Counted from the stretch's first letter, positions 41,680-50,570 are shown. The stretch is DNA of 64,000 nt from Streptomyces nojiriensis (GCF_017639205.1 NZ_CP071139.1:4386001-4450000), one strand, 5' to 3'. Numbers and translations: made by a program. Notes: a model not told the origin generated them from the letters alone.

Positions 41680-42681
41680 CTAGCCGACGAACGCCAGGTC
41701 CACGATCCAGAAACACACCGCCGCGACCAGGGCCGCAGCCGGCATGGTGATGAACCAGCCCAGGATGATGTTCTTGGCGACGCCCCAGCGGACCGCGTTG
41801 ACGCGCTTGGTCGCGCCCACGCCCATGATCGCCGAGGTGATCACGTGGGTGGTGGAGATCGGCGCGTGGAAGAGGTACGCCGAGCCGAACATGATCGAGG
41901 CACCCGTGGTCTCGGCCGCGAAGCCCTGCGGCGGGTCCAGCTCGATGATCTTGCGGCCGAGCGTGCGCATGATGCGCCAGCCACCCGCGTACGTACCCAG
42001 CGACAGCATCACGGCACAGACGACCTTGACCCAGACCGGGATCGGCGCGTCGGCGCTCTGCACATCGGCGATGACCAGGGCCATCACGACGATGCCCATC
42101 GTCTTCTGCGCGTCCTGGAGACCGTGGCCGAGTGCCATGGCCGCCGCCGACACCGTCTGCGCGATACGGAAGCCGTGCTTCGCCTTGTGCGGGTTGGACC
42201 GGCGGAACATCCACAGGATGGCCACCATCACCAGGTAACCGACGACCAGGCCGACGACCGGCGAGACGAACATCGGGATGACGACCTTGTCGAGGACCCC
42301 CGACCAGATCACCTCGGTACCGCCGGCCAGCGCCGCGCCCACCATGCCGCCGAACAGCGCGTGCGAGGAGGACGACGGCAGACCGAAGTACCAGGTGATC
42401 AGGTTCCAGACGATCGCACCGACCAGCGCCGCGAAGAGGATCCACATGCCCGTGGAGCCGGTGGGCGTCTCGATCAGGCCCTGGCTGACCGTCTTGGCGA
42501 CGCCGCTGCCGAGAAAGGCTCCGGCGAGGTTCATCACGGCCGCCATCGCCAGCGCCGCTCGCGGGGTCAGCGCCCGCGTGGAGACGGACGTCGCGATCGC
42601 GTTCGCGGAGTCGTGAAAACCGTTCGTATAGGTAAAGCCGAGCGCGACACCGATGGTCACGACCAGAGCGAAGGTGTCCAC
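41680..42681 (-). CDS. pit: low-affinity phosphate transporter (Pit/PiT family)
   Basis: A 333-residue inorganic phosphate permease with about ten helices. The PiT signatures GFHDSANAIATSVSTRALTP and, in the second half, APISTTHVITSAIMGVG are clear, and WYFGLPSSSSHALFGGMVGA marks the first repeat. It probably imports metal-phosphate by proton symport. Downstream of the DUF47 gene by only 5 bp, hence one operon. Its 3' end is duplicated just downstream. Confidence 0.93.
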   Translation of the reverse strand: MDTFALVVTIGVALGFTYTNGFHDSANAIATSVSTRALTPRAALAMAAVMNLAGAFLGSGVAKTVSQGLIETPTGSTGMWILFAALVGAIVWNLITWYFGLPSSSSHALFGGMVGAALAGGTEVIWSGVLDKVVIPMFVSPVVGLVVGYLVMVAILWMFRRSNPHKAKHGFRIAQTVSAAAMALGHGLQDAQKTMGIVVMALVIADVQSADAPIPVWVKVVCAVMLSLGTYAGGWRIMRTLGRKIIELDPPQGFAAETTGASIMFGSAYLFHAPISTTHVITSAIMGVGATKRVNAVRWGVAKNIILGWFITMPAAALVAAVCFWIVDLAFVG

Positions 42682-42686
42682 GAGGT

Positions 42687-43307
42687 TCAGGACTCCTTGA
42701 CCGCGATGGTCTCCACCGTGTTCGCAACGTGCTCGAACGCGTCGGCCGCCTCTTCGAGCACGTCGACGATCTGCTTGAGCTTCAGCACCTCGATGGCGTC
42801 GTACTTGCCGTTGAAGAGCTGGGCGAGCAGCTTGCGGTGGATCTGGTCGGCCTGGTTCTCGAGGCGGTTGACCTCGATCCAGTACTCGGTCAGGTTCTCC
42901 ATCGTCCGCAGGTGCGGCATGGCCTCGGCGGTCAGCTCGGCCGCCCGCGCCAGCACCTCGATCTGCTGCTCGACACCCTTGGGGAGCTCCTCCACGTTGT
43001 AGAGGACGACGAGGTCGACGGCCTCCTCCATGAAGTCCATGATGTCGTCGAGCGACGAGGCCAGGTTGTAGATGTCCTCGCGGTCGAACGGCGTGATGAA
43101 GGAGGAGTTCAGCTGGTGGAAGATCGCGTGAGTGGCGTCGTCCCCCGCGTGTTCCGCTGCCCGCATCCGCTCCGCGATCTCGGCCCGGGCGGAGGAGTCC
43201 GCTCCGAGCAGTTCCATCAGGAGCTTGGAGCCCGTGACGATGTTGTCCGCGGATGCGGCGAACATGTCGTAGAAGCTCGTCTCCCTGGGGGTCAGACGAA
43301 ATCGCAC
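42687..43307 (-). CDS. DUF47 (PhoU-like) protein, Pit partner
   Basis: A 206-residue all-helical protein of the DUF47 family (PhoU-like), start RFRLTPRETSFYDMFAASAD, with acidic metal-binding helices (HAIFHQLNSSFITPFDREDI, ASSLDDIMDFMEEAVDLV). In several bacteria it regulates or stabilises the adjacent Pit. GTG 43307 is the likely start. First gene of the minus-strand pair. Confidence 0.92.
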   Translation of the reverse strand: MRFRLTPRETSFYDMFAASADNIVTGSKLLMELLGADSSARAEIAERMRAAEHAGDDATHAIFHQLNSSFITPFDREDIYNLASSLDDIMDFMEEAVDLVVLYNVEELPKGVEQQIEVLARAAELTAEAMPHLRTMENLTEYWIEVNRLENQADQIHRKLLAQLFNGKYDAIEVLKLKQIVDVLEEAADAFEHVANTVETIAVKES

Positions 43308-43453
43308 GTGAGGTCCTCGGGATGCATTGGATTCGGTCAGGCTGATGCTAGGCGCATCCCCCGGCCACGGCTAACCGGCCGTTCCACAGTGTCCTCCATC
43401 GGGCAGAGTGAGGACCACGGACCCCTGCCCCGCACGGCGCGGCCCAGTATTCT

Positions 43454-43470
43454 ATACCCATGAGGGGTAT
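43454..43470. promoter_or_regulatory. CsoR operator
   Basis: The palindrome ATACCC-N5-GGGTAT (43454-43459 and 43465-43470) lies about 40 bp upstream of the csoR ATG, over or next to its -10 region (TATTCT at about 43448). The form matches the known copper-repressor site and implies autoregulation. Confidence 0.85.
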
Positions 43471-43512
43471 GCGTTCGGCATGCGCCCCTCGTTCCGGACC
43501 ACGGGAGGACCT

Positions 43513-43827
43513 ATGACGACCATCGAGGCGGAGGGCTCCGGAGCCGTCCACGGCTATCACCACCAGAAGGGCGAGCACCTCAAGCGGCTGCGCCGGATCG
43601 AGGGCCAGATCCGCGGCCTCCAGCGGCTCGTCGACGAGGACGTCTACTGCATCGACATACTCACCCAGGTCTCGGCGAGCACGAAGGCACTGCAGTCCTT
43701 CGCGCTCCAGCTGCTGGAGGAACACCTGCGGCACTGTGTCGCCGACGCCGCGGTCAAGGGCGGCACCGAGATCGACGCCAAGGTCGAGGAGGCCACCAAG
43801 GCCATCGCCCGCCTCCTGCGCACCTGA
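43513..43827 (+). CDS. csoR: copper-sensing repressor CsoR
   Basis: A 104-residue CsoR/RcnR-family helical repressor. The Cu(I) ligands Cys46, His71 and Cys75 are present (DEDVYCIDIL; LLEEHLRHCV), the set of true CsoR. GGGAGGA precedes the ATG. The homologue SCO4136 represses copper efflux genes and itself. No copper ATPase or chaperone gene adjoins it here, so its targets must lie elsewhere. Confidence 0.93.
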   Translation: MTTIEAEGSGAVHGYHHQKGEHLKRLRRIEGQIRGLQRLVDEDVYCIDILTQVSASTKALQSFALQLLEEHLRHCVADAAVKGGTEIDAKVEEATKAIARLLRT

Positions 43828-43865
43828 CCGCCGCCCTCCGCAGACCCGGCCCCACACACCCCGGC

Positions 43866-43965
43866 CCCGCCAGGGGGTACCTCCCAGCGGTAGCCGGGGG
43901 AGTTCGAGGCGCACCCTCCAGCCCCGCCGGCGTTTGAGGCGCGGGGTCTGGGGCGGAGCCCCGGC
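43866..43965. repeat. REP-like repeat downstream of csoR
   Basis: One copy of the family with hairpin core CTCCCAGC-GGTA-GCCGGGGGAG (near 43881) followed by a copy of the GCCGGCGTTTGAGGCGCGGG unit ending GGGGCGGAGCCCC. Confidence 0.85.
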
Positions 43966-43986
43966 AACGGCGCGGCAGGCGACCGG

Positions 43987-44172
43987 CTACTGCCCGAGCA
44001 GGACCTCGTCGATCCGGTCCAGGCTGAGCCGCTCCTCCGCGGCCGCCGAGGCGGCGATGATCAGCTCACCGCACAGCTCGATCTCGGCGAGAGCAACGTG
44101 GTCCTGCACCGTCGTACCGCCTGCGGGAGTCACGCGTGTCACCTCAATCTGCCACCGGCCACCGGCCGTCAT
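43987..44172 (-). CDS. small hypothetical protein (61 residues)
   Basis: A 61-residue acidic protein, MTAGGRWQIEVTRVTPAGGT at the start and EERLSLDRIDEVLLGQ at the end. No membrane segment, no known domain. Good codon bias and an independent position between the REP and the lipoprotein gene support it as a real gene, also seen, as I recall, in this position in other streptomycetes. Confidence 0.6.
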   Translation of the reverse strand: MTAGGRWQIEVTRVTPAGGTTVQDHVALAEIELCGELIIAASAAAEERLSLDRIDEVLLGQ

Positions 44173-44310
44173 CGGTCATACCGCACCGCACCACGCGCCG
44201 GCGCCCGGCTTCTCAGCGTAGGGAGGCCGTGCCGTCCCCCGCATGACACGGATGGACCATTTCCGGATACCGGGCCGTGGCCCGATCGCACCGCCCGCCC
44301 CTCGTCCGCC

Positions 44311-45144
44311 TCACTGGTCGGAGATCTTCCCGGCGTAAATGTCCCCGCTTGCGGGCAATACGACGGTCACCGGCGTCCCGAACCCGTACAGCAGCGTGGT
44401 CGAGGACACATCGATCACGCCATTGTTGACGTACGTGAACCGGTGTCTGACCTTCCGCAAGCGCCCCTCCTCGTCCAGGTAGGCGTCGAACGGCACCGTG
44501 TCCGTGCTGAACCCTTTCGCCGCCGCCTCCAGTGCCCCCCTCACCTCCGGCGACGCGCTCCCGGCGGCCCGCCCGATGTCGGTGGTCCCCCGGTAGTGCC
44601 GCACCTTGGTGCCCGCCACCTCGGTCTCCCCGACGTACGTCACCTCCTGCGCGCCCTTCAGCAGCTCGGCCGCGACCAGCGGATCGGTGGCCCCGCCCGT
44701 GACCAGGTTCCCGTCGTTCAGGGTCGTCGTGTCGACCCTGACCCACTTGTCGTCCGGGACGCCCGCGCCGCGGTTCTTCATGTAGAGCGCGCCCGGCACG
44801 AGCAGCTCCGTGATGGGCCGGTGCTCGGCCTTGCCCTTCACATCGGCCGGGAGCATCACAAGGAGCTGACCCATCCGCTTCTTGAAGTCGACCCCGCCCT
44901 CGCCGCGGATCGTGACCCGGGTACCGCCCGTGGCCATCTCCATGGCCGTACGGGCCCGGGCGCTGCCGGTCCTCGCCAGTGCGTCGGCGGCCCCGCGGAC
45001 CACCGCCGCCGCGTCCGCCGGGGGCCGGCCGTCGCCCGCGTCGCCCGCGCACCCGGTCATCGTCGTGACCGCCAGGGTGAGGCCGGCGGCGAGCACCGCC
45101 TCACCCGCACGTCCGCGCGGCCGCCTGTGCTGGTGATCCACCAT
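44311..45144 (-). CDS. secreted lipoprotein (LppX/LprG-like fold possible)
   Basis: A 277-residue lipoprotein: signal peptide with lipobox MTGC and lipidated Cys32, then a domain with YMKNRGAGVPDDKWVRVDTT and TEVAGTKVRHYRGTTDI. This pattern resembles the LolA/LppX-type barrels used for lipid or sensor tasks in actinobacteria, but I am not certain. ATG 45144 is immediately followed by GTG 45141, either of which could start. Function unknown. Confidence 0.75.
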   Translation of the reverse strand: MVDHQHRRPRGRAGEAVLAAGLTLAVTTMTGCAGDAGDGRPPADAAAVVRGAADALARTGSARARTAMEMATGGTRVTIRGEGGVDFKKRMGQLLVMLPADVKGKAEHRPITELLVPGALYMKNRGAGVPDDKWVRVDTTTLNDGNLVTGGATDPLVAAELLKGAQEVTYVGETEVAGTKVRHYRGTTDIGRAAGSASPEVRGALEAAAKGFSTDTVPFDAYLDEEGRLRKVRHRFTYVNNGVIDVSSTTLLYGFGTPVTVVLPASGDIYAGKISDQ

Positions 45145-45275
45145 CGCCTGCCAACCCCCAACGCATGACCGCTGCTTGCCCGAGGCCCCCACCCGCTCCG
45201 CTTAACGAGGTCAGGGGTTTCCCGTCACGGGGGCGCACCCTCCCCGCGCGTCGCCCGCCCCGGTACCGTGGACCT

Positions 45276-45488
45276 GTGGAACCGCACACCGAAGCGAGAC
45301 TGGTCCCTCCGCTTGACTCCCTGCCGCTCCCGCGGCCGCACGCGCAGCCGGAGCCACCGACCGGCCACACCACATCCACCGCCGACAGAGGATCGTTCTG
45401 TCTGGCCGTCTGCACCTGCGGCTGGAACGGTCCGGCCCGCCGCTCCCGCGACCTGGCCCGCAGGGACGCGGCCCGCCACACGGCCTAG
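45276..45488 (+). CDS. small Cys-containing protein (70 residues)
   Basis: A 70-residue product of GTG 45276: a Pro-rich start EPHTEARLVPPLDSLPLPRP then TADRGSFCLAVCTCGWNGPA with Cys-x3-Cys-x-Cys, and an Arg-rich end. TACCGT lies exactly six bases upstream of the GTG, so the mRNA should be leaderless. The Cys cluster suggests a metal or zinc-ribbon-like site; no function is known. Confidence 0.65.
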   Translation: MEPHTEARLVPPLDSLPLPRPHAQPEPPTGHTTSTADRGSFCLAVCTCGWNGPARRSRDLARRDAARHTA

Positions 45489-45578
45489 AGGGAGTCCCGC
45501 CGGTCAGGGCCGGACACCCCCTACGCCGTTCGGACCGCCCGGCTGGCCGGGGCGCACCGCAGCGGATGCCCTTGACCC

Positions 45579-45791
45579 ATGCCAGGTTCCGCAGCCCGCC
45601 TCGCGACCCTCCTCTGGGCCCTGCTCCTCGTGTCCGCCCCGGCCGCCGCGGCCTGGGCCGGACCCGTGGGCTCGACGGACGGCCCGGCCGACGTCGCCCT
45701 GGCCGTCGGACTCACGTCGGCCGCGGCCGCGGCGACCGGCTGGTGGCTGCGCTCCCGGTACCGGCGCGACGCCGACGGCGGTGACCCCTGA
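45579..45791 (+). CDS. small two-helix membrane protein (70 residues)
   Basis: ATG 45579 gives 70 residues: hydrophobic MPGSAARLATLLWALLLVSA, then a second helix (VALAVGLTSAAAAATGWWLR) and a charged tail. Its stop overlaps the next gene's start (TGATG). No RBS is obvious, so the start is tentative. Function unknown. Confidence 0.5.
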   Translation: MPGSAARLATLLWALLLVSAPAAAAWAGPVGSTDGPADVALAVGLTSAAAAATGWWLRSRYRRDADGGDP

Positions 45792-45898
45792 TGCCCCGGC
45801 CCCGGCCGAAGGCGGTGCGGGTGTTCTTCGGGGCGGCGCTGCTGTGCCTGCTGGCGGCAGTGCTGCTCGCCGTATGGAACGCGTACGCGCAGAGCTGA
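45791..45898 (+). CDS. 35-residue single-helix membrane peptide
   Basis: ATG 45791 overlaps the stop of the upstream tiny gene by one base (TGATG). The product is MPRPRPKAVRVFFGAALLCL plus a continuing hydrophobic stretch ending VWNAYAQS, a basic N-terminus and one transmembrane helix. Too short for most gene callers. Coupling with the neighbour suggests the two act together. Confidence 0.55.
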   Translation: MPRPRPKAVRVFFGAALLCLLAAVLLAVWNAYAQS

Positions 45899-45921
45899 CC
45901 CCTGCCGCACCACCACGGGTG

Positions 45922-46650
45922 TCAGGCGGCGAGGTCGTTCTCGTGCGTACGCCGCCCCGCGGGCGGGGTCGGTGCCTGCGGGAGGCCGACCGGCCGGGCC
46001 AGCACGGGGTTCTTGGCCCGTACGAGCCAGCCACCGCGCCGGGAGCGGGCCACCGCCCGCACCGCCGGCGTCAGCGCCGCCATCGCGAGCGGCGCGAGCA
46101 CGAGCACGACGGCGGTACCGAGGGCGACGCCGCCGATGACGTCGGTCGGATAGTGGATGCCCATGTAGACCCGGCACAGGCCTTCGGCGAAGGCCAGCCC
46201 GATCCCCACGAGGCCGAGCTTCCGGTTCGCCACGAACAGGCCCACGCCCAGGGCCATCGCGAGGGTGGTGTGGCCGCTGACGAAGGAGAACTCGGTGCGC
46301 CCGAGCCCCCAGCCGAAGGCGGGATCGAGCACCTGCAGGCCCTCGTGCTGGCGGAACGGCCGCGGCCGCCCCACGAATTCACGCAGCGGCACGTTCACGA
46401 GCAGCGCCAGTCCGGCGGCCAGCGGGGCCCAGACGAGCGCGGCGAAGGTCTCGACGGCGCAGGCTTCGTCCTGCCGGCGCGTACCGCGCCAGCACCACAG
46501 GACCAGGAGCACCAGGGCCAGCAGGATCCCGTACTCCCCGGCCAGGCTCACGACCCGGTCCAGCCACGCCGGAGCGTGCCGGGCGACTCCGTTGATCTGG
46601 TACAGCAGGCTGACATCCACGTTCGGCCCACCTGTTGTGAGTCCAGCCAT
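45922..46650 (-). CDS. PAP2-family membrane phosphatase
   Basis: A 242-residue membrane enzyme with five or six helices and the PAP2 acid-phosphatase triad: REFVGRPRPF, SFVSGHTTLAMA and VYMGIHYPTDVIGG. It probably dephosphorylates undecaprenyl pyrophosphate, phosphatidic acid or a similar lipid at the outer face. The C-terminal tail is basic and cytoplasmic. The start MAGLTTGGPNVDVSL is preceded by a purine-rich site. Confidence 0.9.
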   Translation of the reverse strand: MAGLTTGGPNVDVSLLYQINGVARHAPAWLDRVVSLAGEYGILLALVLLVLWCWRGTRRQDEACAVETFAALVWAPLAAGLALLVNVPLREFVGRPRPFRQHEGLQVLDPAFGWGLGRTEFSFVSGHTTLAMALGVGLFVANRKLGLVGIGLAFAEGLCRVYMGIHYPTDVIGGVALGTAVVLVLAPLAMAALTPAVRAVARSRRGGWLVRAKNPVLARPVGLPQAPTPPAGRRTHENDLAA

Positions 46651-46855
46651 GGTGATGCGGCCCCTTGCCCTTGCCGTGGTTCCCCTGCGGGACGCACCCC
46701 TGTGTGCGCCCCTCCGCCCCCCACTTGATCAACCCCCGCGCCCATGGAACGCCCGTTCTGGCCCCCGCGTTCCATTCTCCACGCAATGATCACTCCAACG
46801 TTATCGAAGAGTGACCCATCGTTGCAGCTCAGGGCCTTTGCATTACGGAGAGTTG

Positions 46856-47878
46856 CTAAGCCGCGGGACCGCTGGCGGGACGCGCCGGAAGGGCCTCCGC
46901 ACCGTCCTTGGTCACGCGCGTCGCACCGAAGTAATCGGGGGTGTCGATCTTGTCGAAGCGGATGACGGCGCCGGTATAAGGGGCGTTGATCATGTACCCG
47001 CCGCCCACGTAGAGCCCGACGTGCCGGATCTCCCGAGAGTTCGTCAGATCATCGGAGAAGAAGACGAGGTCACCGGGCAGGAGTTGATCGCGCGACGGGT
47101 GCGGACCGGCGTTGTACTGGTCGTTCGCCACCCGCGGCAACTCGATCCCCACGGTCTCGTACGCGGCCTTGGTCAGCCCGGAACAGTCGAACCGCCCGTC
47201 CTGATCGGGCGTCCCGTTGCCACCCCACAGATACGGCGTCCCGAGCTGCTTCTGCGCGAAGTAAATGGCCCCGGCCGCCTGTTGCGACGGCGCCACCCGC
47301 CCGACGGGCCGCTCGAAACTCTTGGCCAGGGTGGTGATGGCCTTCACGTACCCCTGGGTCTCCTTGTACGGGGGCACGCCGCCGTACTTGATGACCGCGT
47401 ACGCCCCCGCGTTGTAGGCGGCGAGCATGTTCGACGCGTCGTCCCCGGGCACGCTCGCCACGTCCTTGGCCAGCTCGCAGTCGTACGAGGCCGCCGACGG
47501 GATCGCATCCTTCGGGTCCCAGATGTCCCGGTCCCCGTCCCCGTCCCCGTCGATACCGTGGCCCGCCCAAGTACCCGGAATGAACTGCGCGATACCGCGC
47601 GCGTCCGCCGGACTCACGGCACTCGGGTTCCAGCCGCTCTCGGAGTACAGCTGAGCAGCGAGCAGGGGCGGGTTGATGGCCGGGCAGAGGTTGCCCCACT
47701 TCTCCACCAGAGCCTGGTACTTGGCGGGGACGGCACCCTTCGTCAGCCCTACCGCGCGCCCACCCGCCCCGGACCCCACGAGGCCTGCCGCGGCCGAGTA
47801 CGTCCCCACGACGAGGAGCGCCACGAACGTCAGACACAGCCCGATCCCGATCCCGCCGACCATCCAGAATCTGCGCAC
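46856..47878 (-). CDS. secreted bifunctional transglycosylase/NlpC-P60 endopeptidase
   Basis: A 340-residue cell-wall hydrolase. An N-terminal anchor (VGGIGIGLCLTFVALLVVGT), then an SLT-type lytic transglycosylase domain with Glu in LYSESGWNPSAVSP and GIAQFIPGTWAGHGID, then an NlpC/P60 domain with catalytic Cys in RFDCSGLTKAAY and His in IRHVGLYVGGG. The homologue SCO4132 sits beside the type IV-like cluster, and such enzymes (VirB1-like) open peptidoglycan for secretion machines. GTG 47878 has a strong GGGGGAGGG RBS. Confidence 0.92.
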   Translation of the reverse strand: MRRFWMVGGIGIGLCLTFVALLVVGTYSAAAGLVGSGAGGRAVGLTKGAVPAKYQALVEKWGNLCPAINPPLLAAQLYSESGWNPSAVSPADARGIAQFIPGTWAGHGIDGDGDGDRDIWDPKDAIPSAASYDCELAKDVASVPGDDASNMLAAYNAGAYAVIKYGGVPPYKETQGYVKAITTLAKSFERPVGRVAPSQQAAGAIYFAQKQLGTPYLWGGNGTPDQDGRFDCSGLTKAAYETVGIELPRVANDQYNAGPHPSRDQLLPGDLVFFSDDLTNSREIRHVGLYVGGGYMINAPYTGAVIRFDKIDTPDYFGATRVTKDGAEALPARPASGPAA

Positions 47879-47939
47879 GCGTCAACCCTCCCCCATCCAC
47901 GTCACTTCAACGTGCGATTCCGCCGTGTCGCATGTCCTA

Positions 47940-49664
47940 CTACCCCACTCGGAAGCCGGAACAGGCGATGCTCGCGTACTTCGTAGGATCATCCTCAACG
48001 TGGTAGAAGACCACCGTCCAGTCCCCAGGGTCGGCGGACAGGGGCACAGCGGGCCACGTCTTGCCCGCGGCGTGCATCGTGAAGTCGTCCGGGTAGGTGA
48101 GCGTCACGTCGCCACCCGACTTCCAGTGCGTGTAGATGTCGACGGGCTTGCTCGTGTAGCCGACGGCCCGGTTGTCCATGGGGAAGGGCTTGCCCGTGGA
48201 CGGCTCGATGTCGTGGGGTGACTTGACCGCCACGGACACGTAGTACGGATCCGGCGCGGACTGGCCCATCTCCGCGTACTTGATCCGCATCTTGACGGAA
48301 GCCGACTTGCCCGGCTTCCCGTTGACGCTGGTGGTCGACACCGCCGACTGGAAGCCCGCGCCCGGAGACTTCTCCTCGGCCGGCTGGTTGCACTGGCCGA
48401 CCCCCTGAACAGCCAGGTCCAGGTCGGGGGAACCGCTCCACACGTAACGCGAGATCTGGTTGTTGTCGATGTACTCGGCCGGCGGCTTGGCCGCACCCTT
48501 GGAACCGGTGGCCCCGGGCGGCTGCCCGCCCTGCGCCGCAGGCGGCGTGGCCGTGGCGCCGCCCTTGTCGGCCCCGTCCCGCGCAGCGGCCCCACCGCTG
48601 TTGCCACCACTGCCACCGGCACTGCCGTCGAACGGAATCAGCTTCCAGGCCGTCAGGGCGAGCGCCACCGCCACGGCCACCCCCGCCCCGACCACGGCGC
48701 CGCGCCGCAGCCCCGCACCCCGTGCGGCAGGTGCCGGCTGCTGCTCGGCCGCCGTCGGAACGTACGGATAACCCGGTCCCTGCGTCCGCATCTCGTGCAC
48801 CGGTACGGCCTCGCCCAGCGCCCCGAGCCCCAGGTACACCGGATCGTCGATCAGCGCGTCCCGGACCCCGCACCGGGCGATGACCTCCCGCAGACCCGGC
48901 CGCACCACCGGATCCTTCGCCACGCACGCCTCGATCAGCCCCGCCAGGGCCGGCTCCACCCCGGCCACGTCGACCGGCTCGTGCACCGCCCGGTAGCTCA
49001 CCGTCGTCGCCACGCCCGTACCGAACGGCGGCCGCCCCGTCGCCGCGTACGCGAGGGTCGCCCCCAGCGCGAAGACGTCCGCCGCGGCCCCGGCCTCCGC
49101 ACCCAGCAGCACCTCGGGCGCGGTGTACCCCGGCGTCCCCGGAGCCTGCCCGTCCTGCGTGAGAGCCGTCTCCCCCACGCCCCGCGCGATGCCGAAGTCG
49201 ATGAGCTGCGGCCCCTGCGCCCCCAGGATGACGTTCTGCGGCTTGAGGTCCCGGTGCGTCACCCCGTACGCGTGCACGCTCGCCAACCCCTCCGCGAGGG
49301 CCGCGAACAGCCGCCGGCAGGTGTCCGCGGGCAACCCGCCGCGCTCCGCCACGGCATGACCGAGCGTCGGGCCCGCCACGTACTCGGTCGCCAGCCAGTA
49401 CGGCGCCGCCGCCAGCGAGGCGTCGATCAGGTTCGCCGTGTACGCCGACCGCACCGCACGCACGGTCTCGGCCTCGCGCCGGAACCGGGCCAGCGCCTCC
49501 GGATGCCCGGTGATCTCGTCCCGGATCACCTTCACGGCGACCAGGCGCCCACCGGGCGACCGCCCGAGGTACACCTGCCCCATTCCTCCGGCACCGAGCC
49601 GGGCCAACAGCGCATGCGCCCCGATCTGCGCGGGGTCGACGTCTCTCAGGGCCTCCACCGGCAC
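47940..49664 (-). CDS. membrane Ser/Thr protein kinase (PknB-like) with extracellular domain
   Basis: A 574-residue Hanks-type kinase: glycine loop LGAGGMGQVYLG, Lys in VAVKVI, catalytic HRDLKPQNVILG, DFGIARG, activation-loop TAPEVLLG. A membrane helix (VVGAGVAVAVALALTAWKL, about 330-350) is followed by a Gly/Ala-rich spacer and about 170 extracellular residues with a Cys pair (QGVGQCNQP, IACSGFRVG). The ectodomain does not contain PASTA repeats, so the ligand is probably not muropeptide of the usual kind. GTG 49664. Confidence 0.92.
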   Translation of the reverse strand: MPVEALRDVDPAQIGAHALLARLGAGGMGQVYLGRSPGGRLVAVKVIRDEITGHPEALARFRREAETVRAVRSAYTANLIDASLAAAPYWLATEYVAGPTLGHAVAERGGLPADTCRRLFAALAEGLASVHAYGVTHRDLKPQNVILGAQGPQLIDFGIARGVGETALTQDGQAPGTPGYTAPEVLLGAEAGAAADVFALGATLAYAATGRPPFGTGVATTVSYRAVHEPVDVAGVEPALAGLIEACVAKDPVVRPGLREVIARCGVRDALIDDPVYLGLGALGEAVPVHEMRTQGPGYPYVPTAAEQQPAPAARGAGLRRGAVVGAGVAVAVALALTAWKLIPFDGSAGGSGGNSGGAAARDGADKGGATATPPAAQGGQPPGATGSKGAAKPPAEYIDNNQISRYVWSGSPDLDLAVQGVGQCNQPAEEKSPGAGFQSAVSTTSVNGKPGKSASVKMRIKYAEMGQSAPDPYYVSVAVKSPHDIEPSTGKPFPMDNRAVGYTSKPVDIYTHWKSGGDVTLTYPDDFTMHAAGKTWPAVPLSADPGDWTVVFYHVEDDPTKYASIACSGFRVG

Positions 49665-49724
49665 GAGCCTGCCACACCGACTCCCGCGCCACCGCGCCGG
49701 GTTGACGCGGAAGGCCGGCCAGGC

Positions 49725-50519
49725 CTAGGAACGCGGCGCCACGAAAAGACTCTGCGCACTGCGCCCGATGGGCCCCTTCTCGTCGTGCAGCAGCGCGTCC
49801 GCGAGCCCGATCCCGGCCGCGTCCACACTCGTACGGGCCTCCACGCACGCCCACTCGCCCACCGGATGCCGGTGCAGATGGACGGTCAGGTCACCGTTGA
49901 TGAAGACGTACCGCCCGAAGTCCATCACCGAGCTGATCCCGTTCCCCGAATCGGCGGCGATCAGCACCCGGTCCAGCGGCCTGGTCTCCTCCCCGGCGAC
50001 GAGCGGCACCTTCATCCGCATCCAGCAGGTACCGGGGCCCAGCTCGACGAAGGCGCCCTCGGTGAACCGGGTCTCCATGGCCGAGTGGTAGCCCGTCTCC
50101 CACGGCACCGGGAAGAACGGCGTCACCTCCACCTCCCCGGGCGGCGGCAACTGCGGCCCCGGGACCACGGCCGGCACGGCCTCCTCCGCGACCCGGATCC
50201 GCAGGGCCCGCGCCAGCATCACGGGCGCACCGCCCGCCGGCGCGAGGGCCGCCTCGACCACCTCGGTCCCGCGCCCGGCCCGCAGCACACTGGTCGTGAT
50301 CTCCAGCTCGCCGATCGGCACCGGGCGCAGGATCTCGTACGTGATCCGGGCGGTCCGCATGTCCGTGCGCGCGCCCGGCCGCTCCTCGACGGCCCGCCCG
50401 AGCAGCGCGGCCGGCGGCCCGGCGTGCTGCGAGCCCGGGTCCCACGGCCCCCGCGTGTACGCGGTGGCCAGGAACCGCCCGGCGTCGACCCTCTCGAAGA
50501 AACCCTCGGCAGCACCCAT
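49725..50519 (-). CDS. acyl-CoA thioesterase (TesB-like double hotdog)
   Basis: A 264-residue double-hotdog thioesterase-family protein: GPWDPGSQHAGPPAALLGRA at the start, a second hotdog with RVLIAADSGNGISSVMDFGR. Asp/Ser/Gln positions fit TesB-like proteins; the substrate acyl-CoA is unknown. TAGCGT lies seven bases before the ATG, so it is probably leaderless. The open frame that extends the N-terminus is not used. Confidence 0.8.
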   Translation of the reverse strand: MGAAEGFFERVDAGRFLATAYTRGPWDPGSQHAGPPAALLGRAVEERPGARTDMRTARITYEILRPVPIGELEITTSVLRAGRGTEVVEAALAPAGGAPVMLARALRIRVAEEAVPAVVPGPQLPPPGEVEVTPFFPVPWETGYHSAMETRFTEGAFVELGPGTCWMRMKVPLVAGEETRPLDRVLIAADSGNGISSVMDFGRYVFINGDLTVHLHRHPVGEWACVEARTSVDAAGIGLADALLHDEKGPIGRSAQSLFVAPRS

Positions 50520-50570
50520 AACAGCCACGCTACCGACAGGTAACTCGGCGCACCAGACCCGGCGATCCAC

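Noticed and set aside
41420..42727. 435-residue minus-strand frame across pit and its duplicated end
   Set aside because: Out of frame with pit; it joins the remnant and pit through Arg-rich nonsense. Real pit is 41680-42681.
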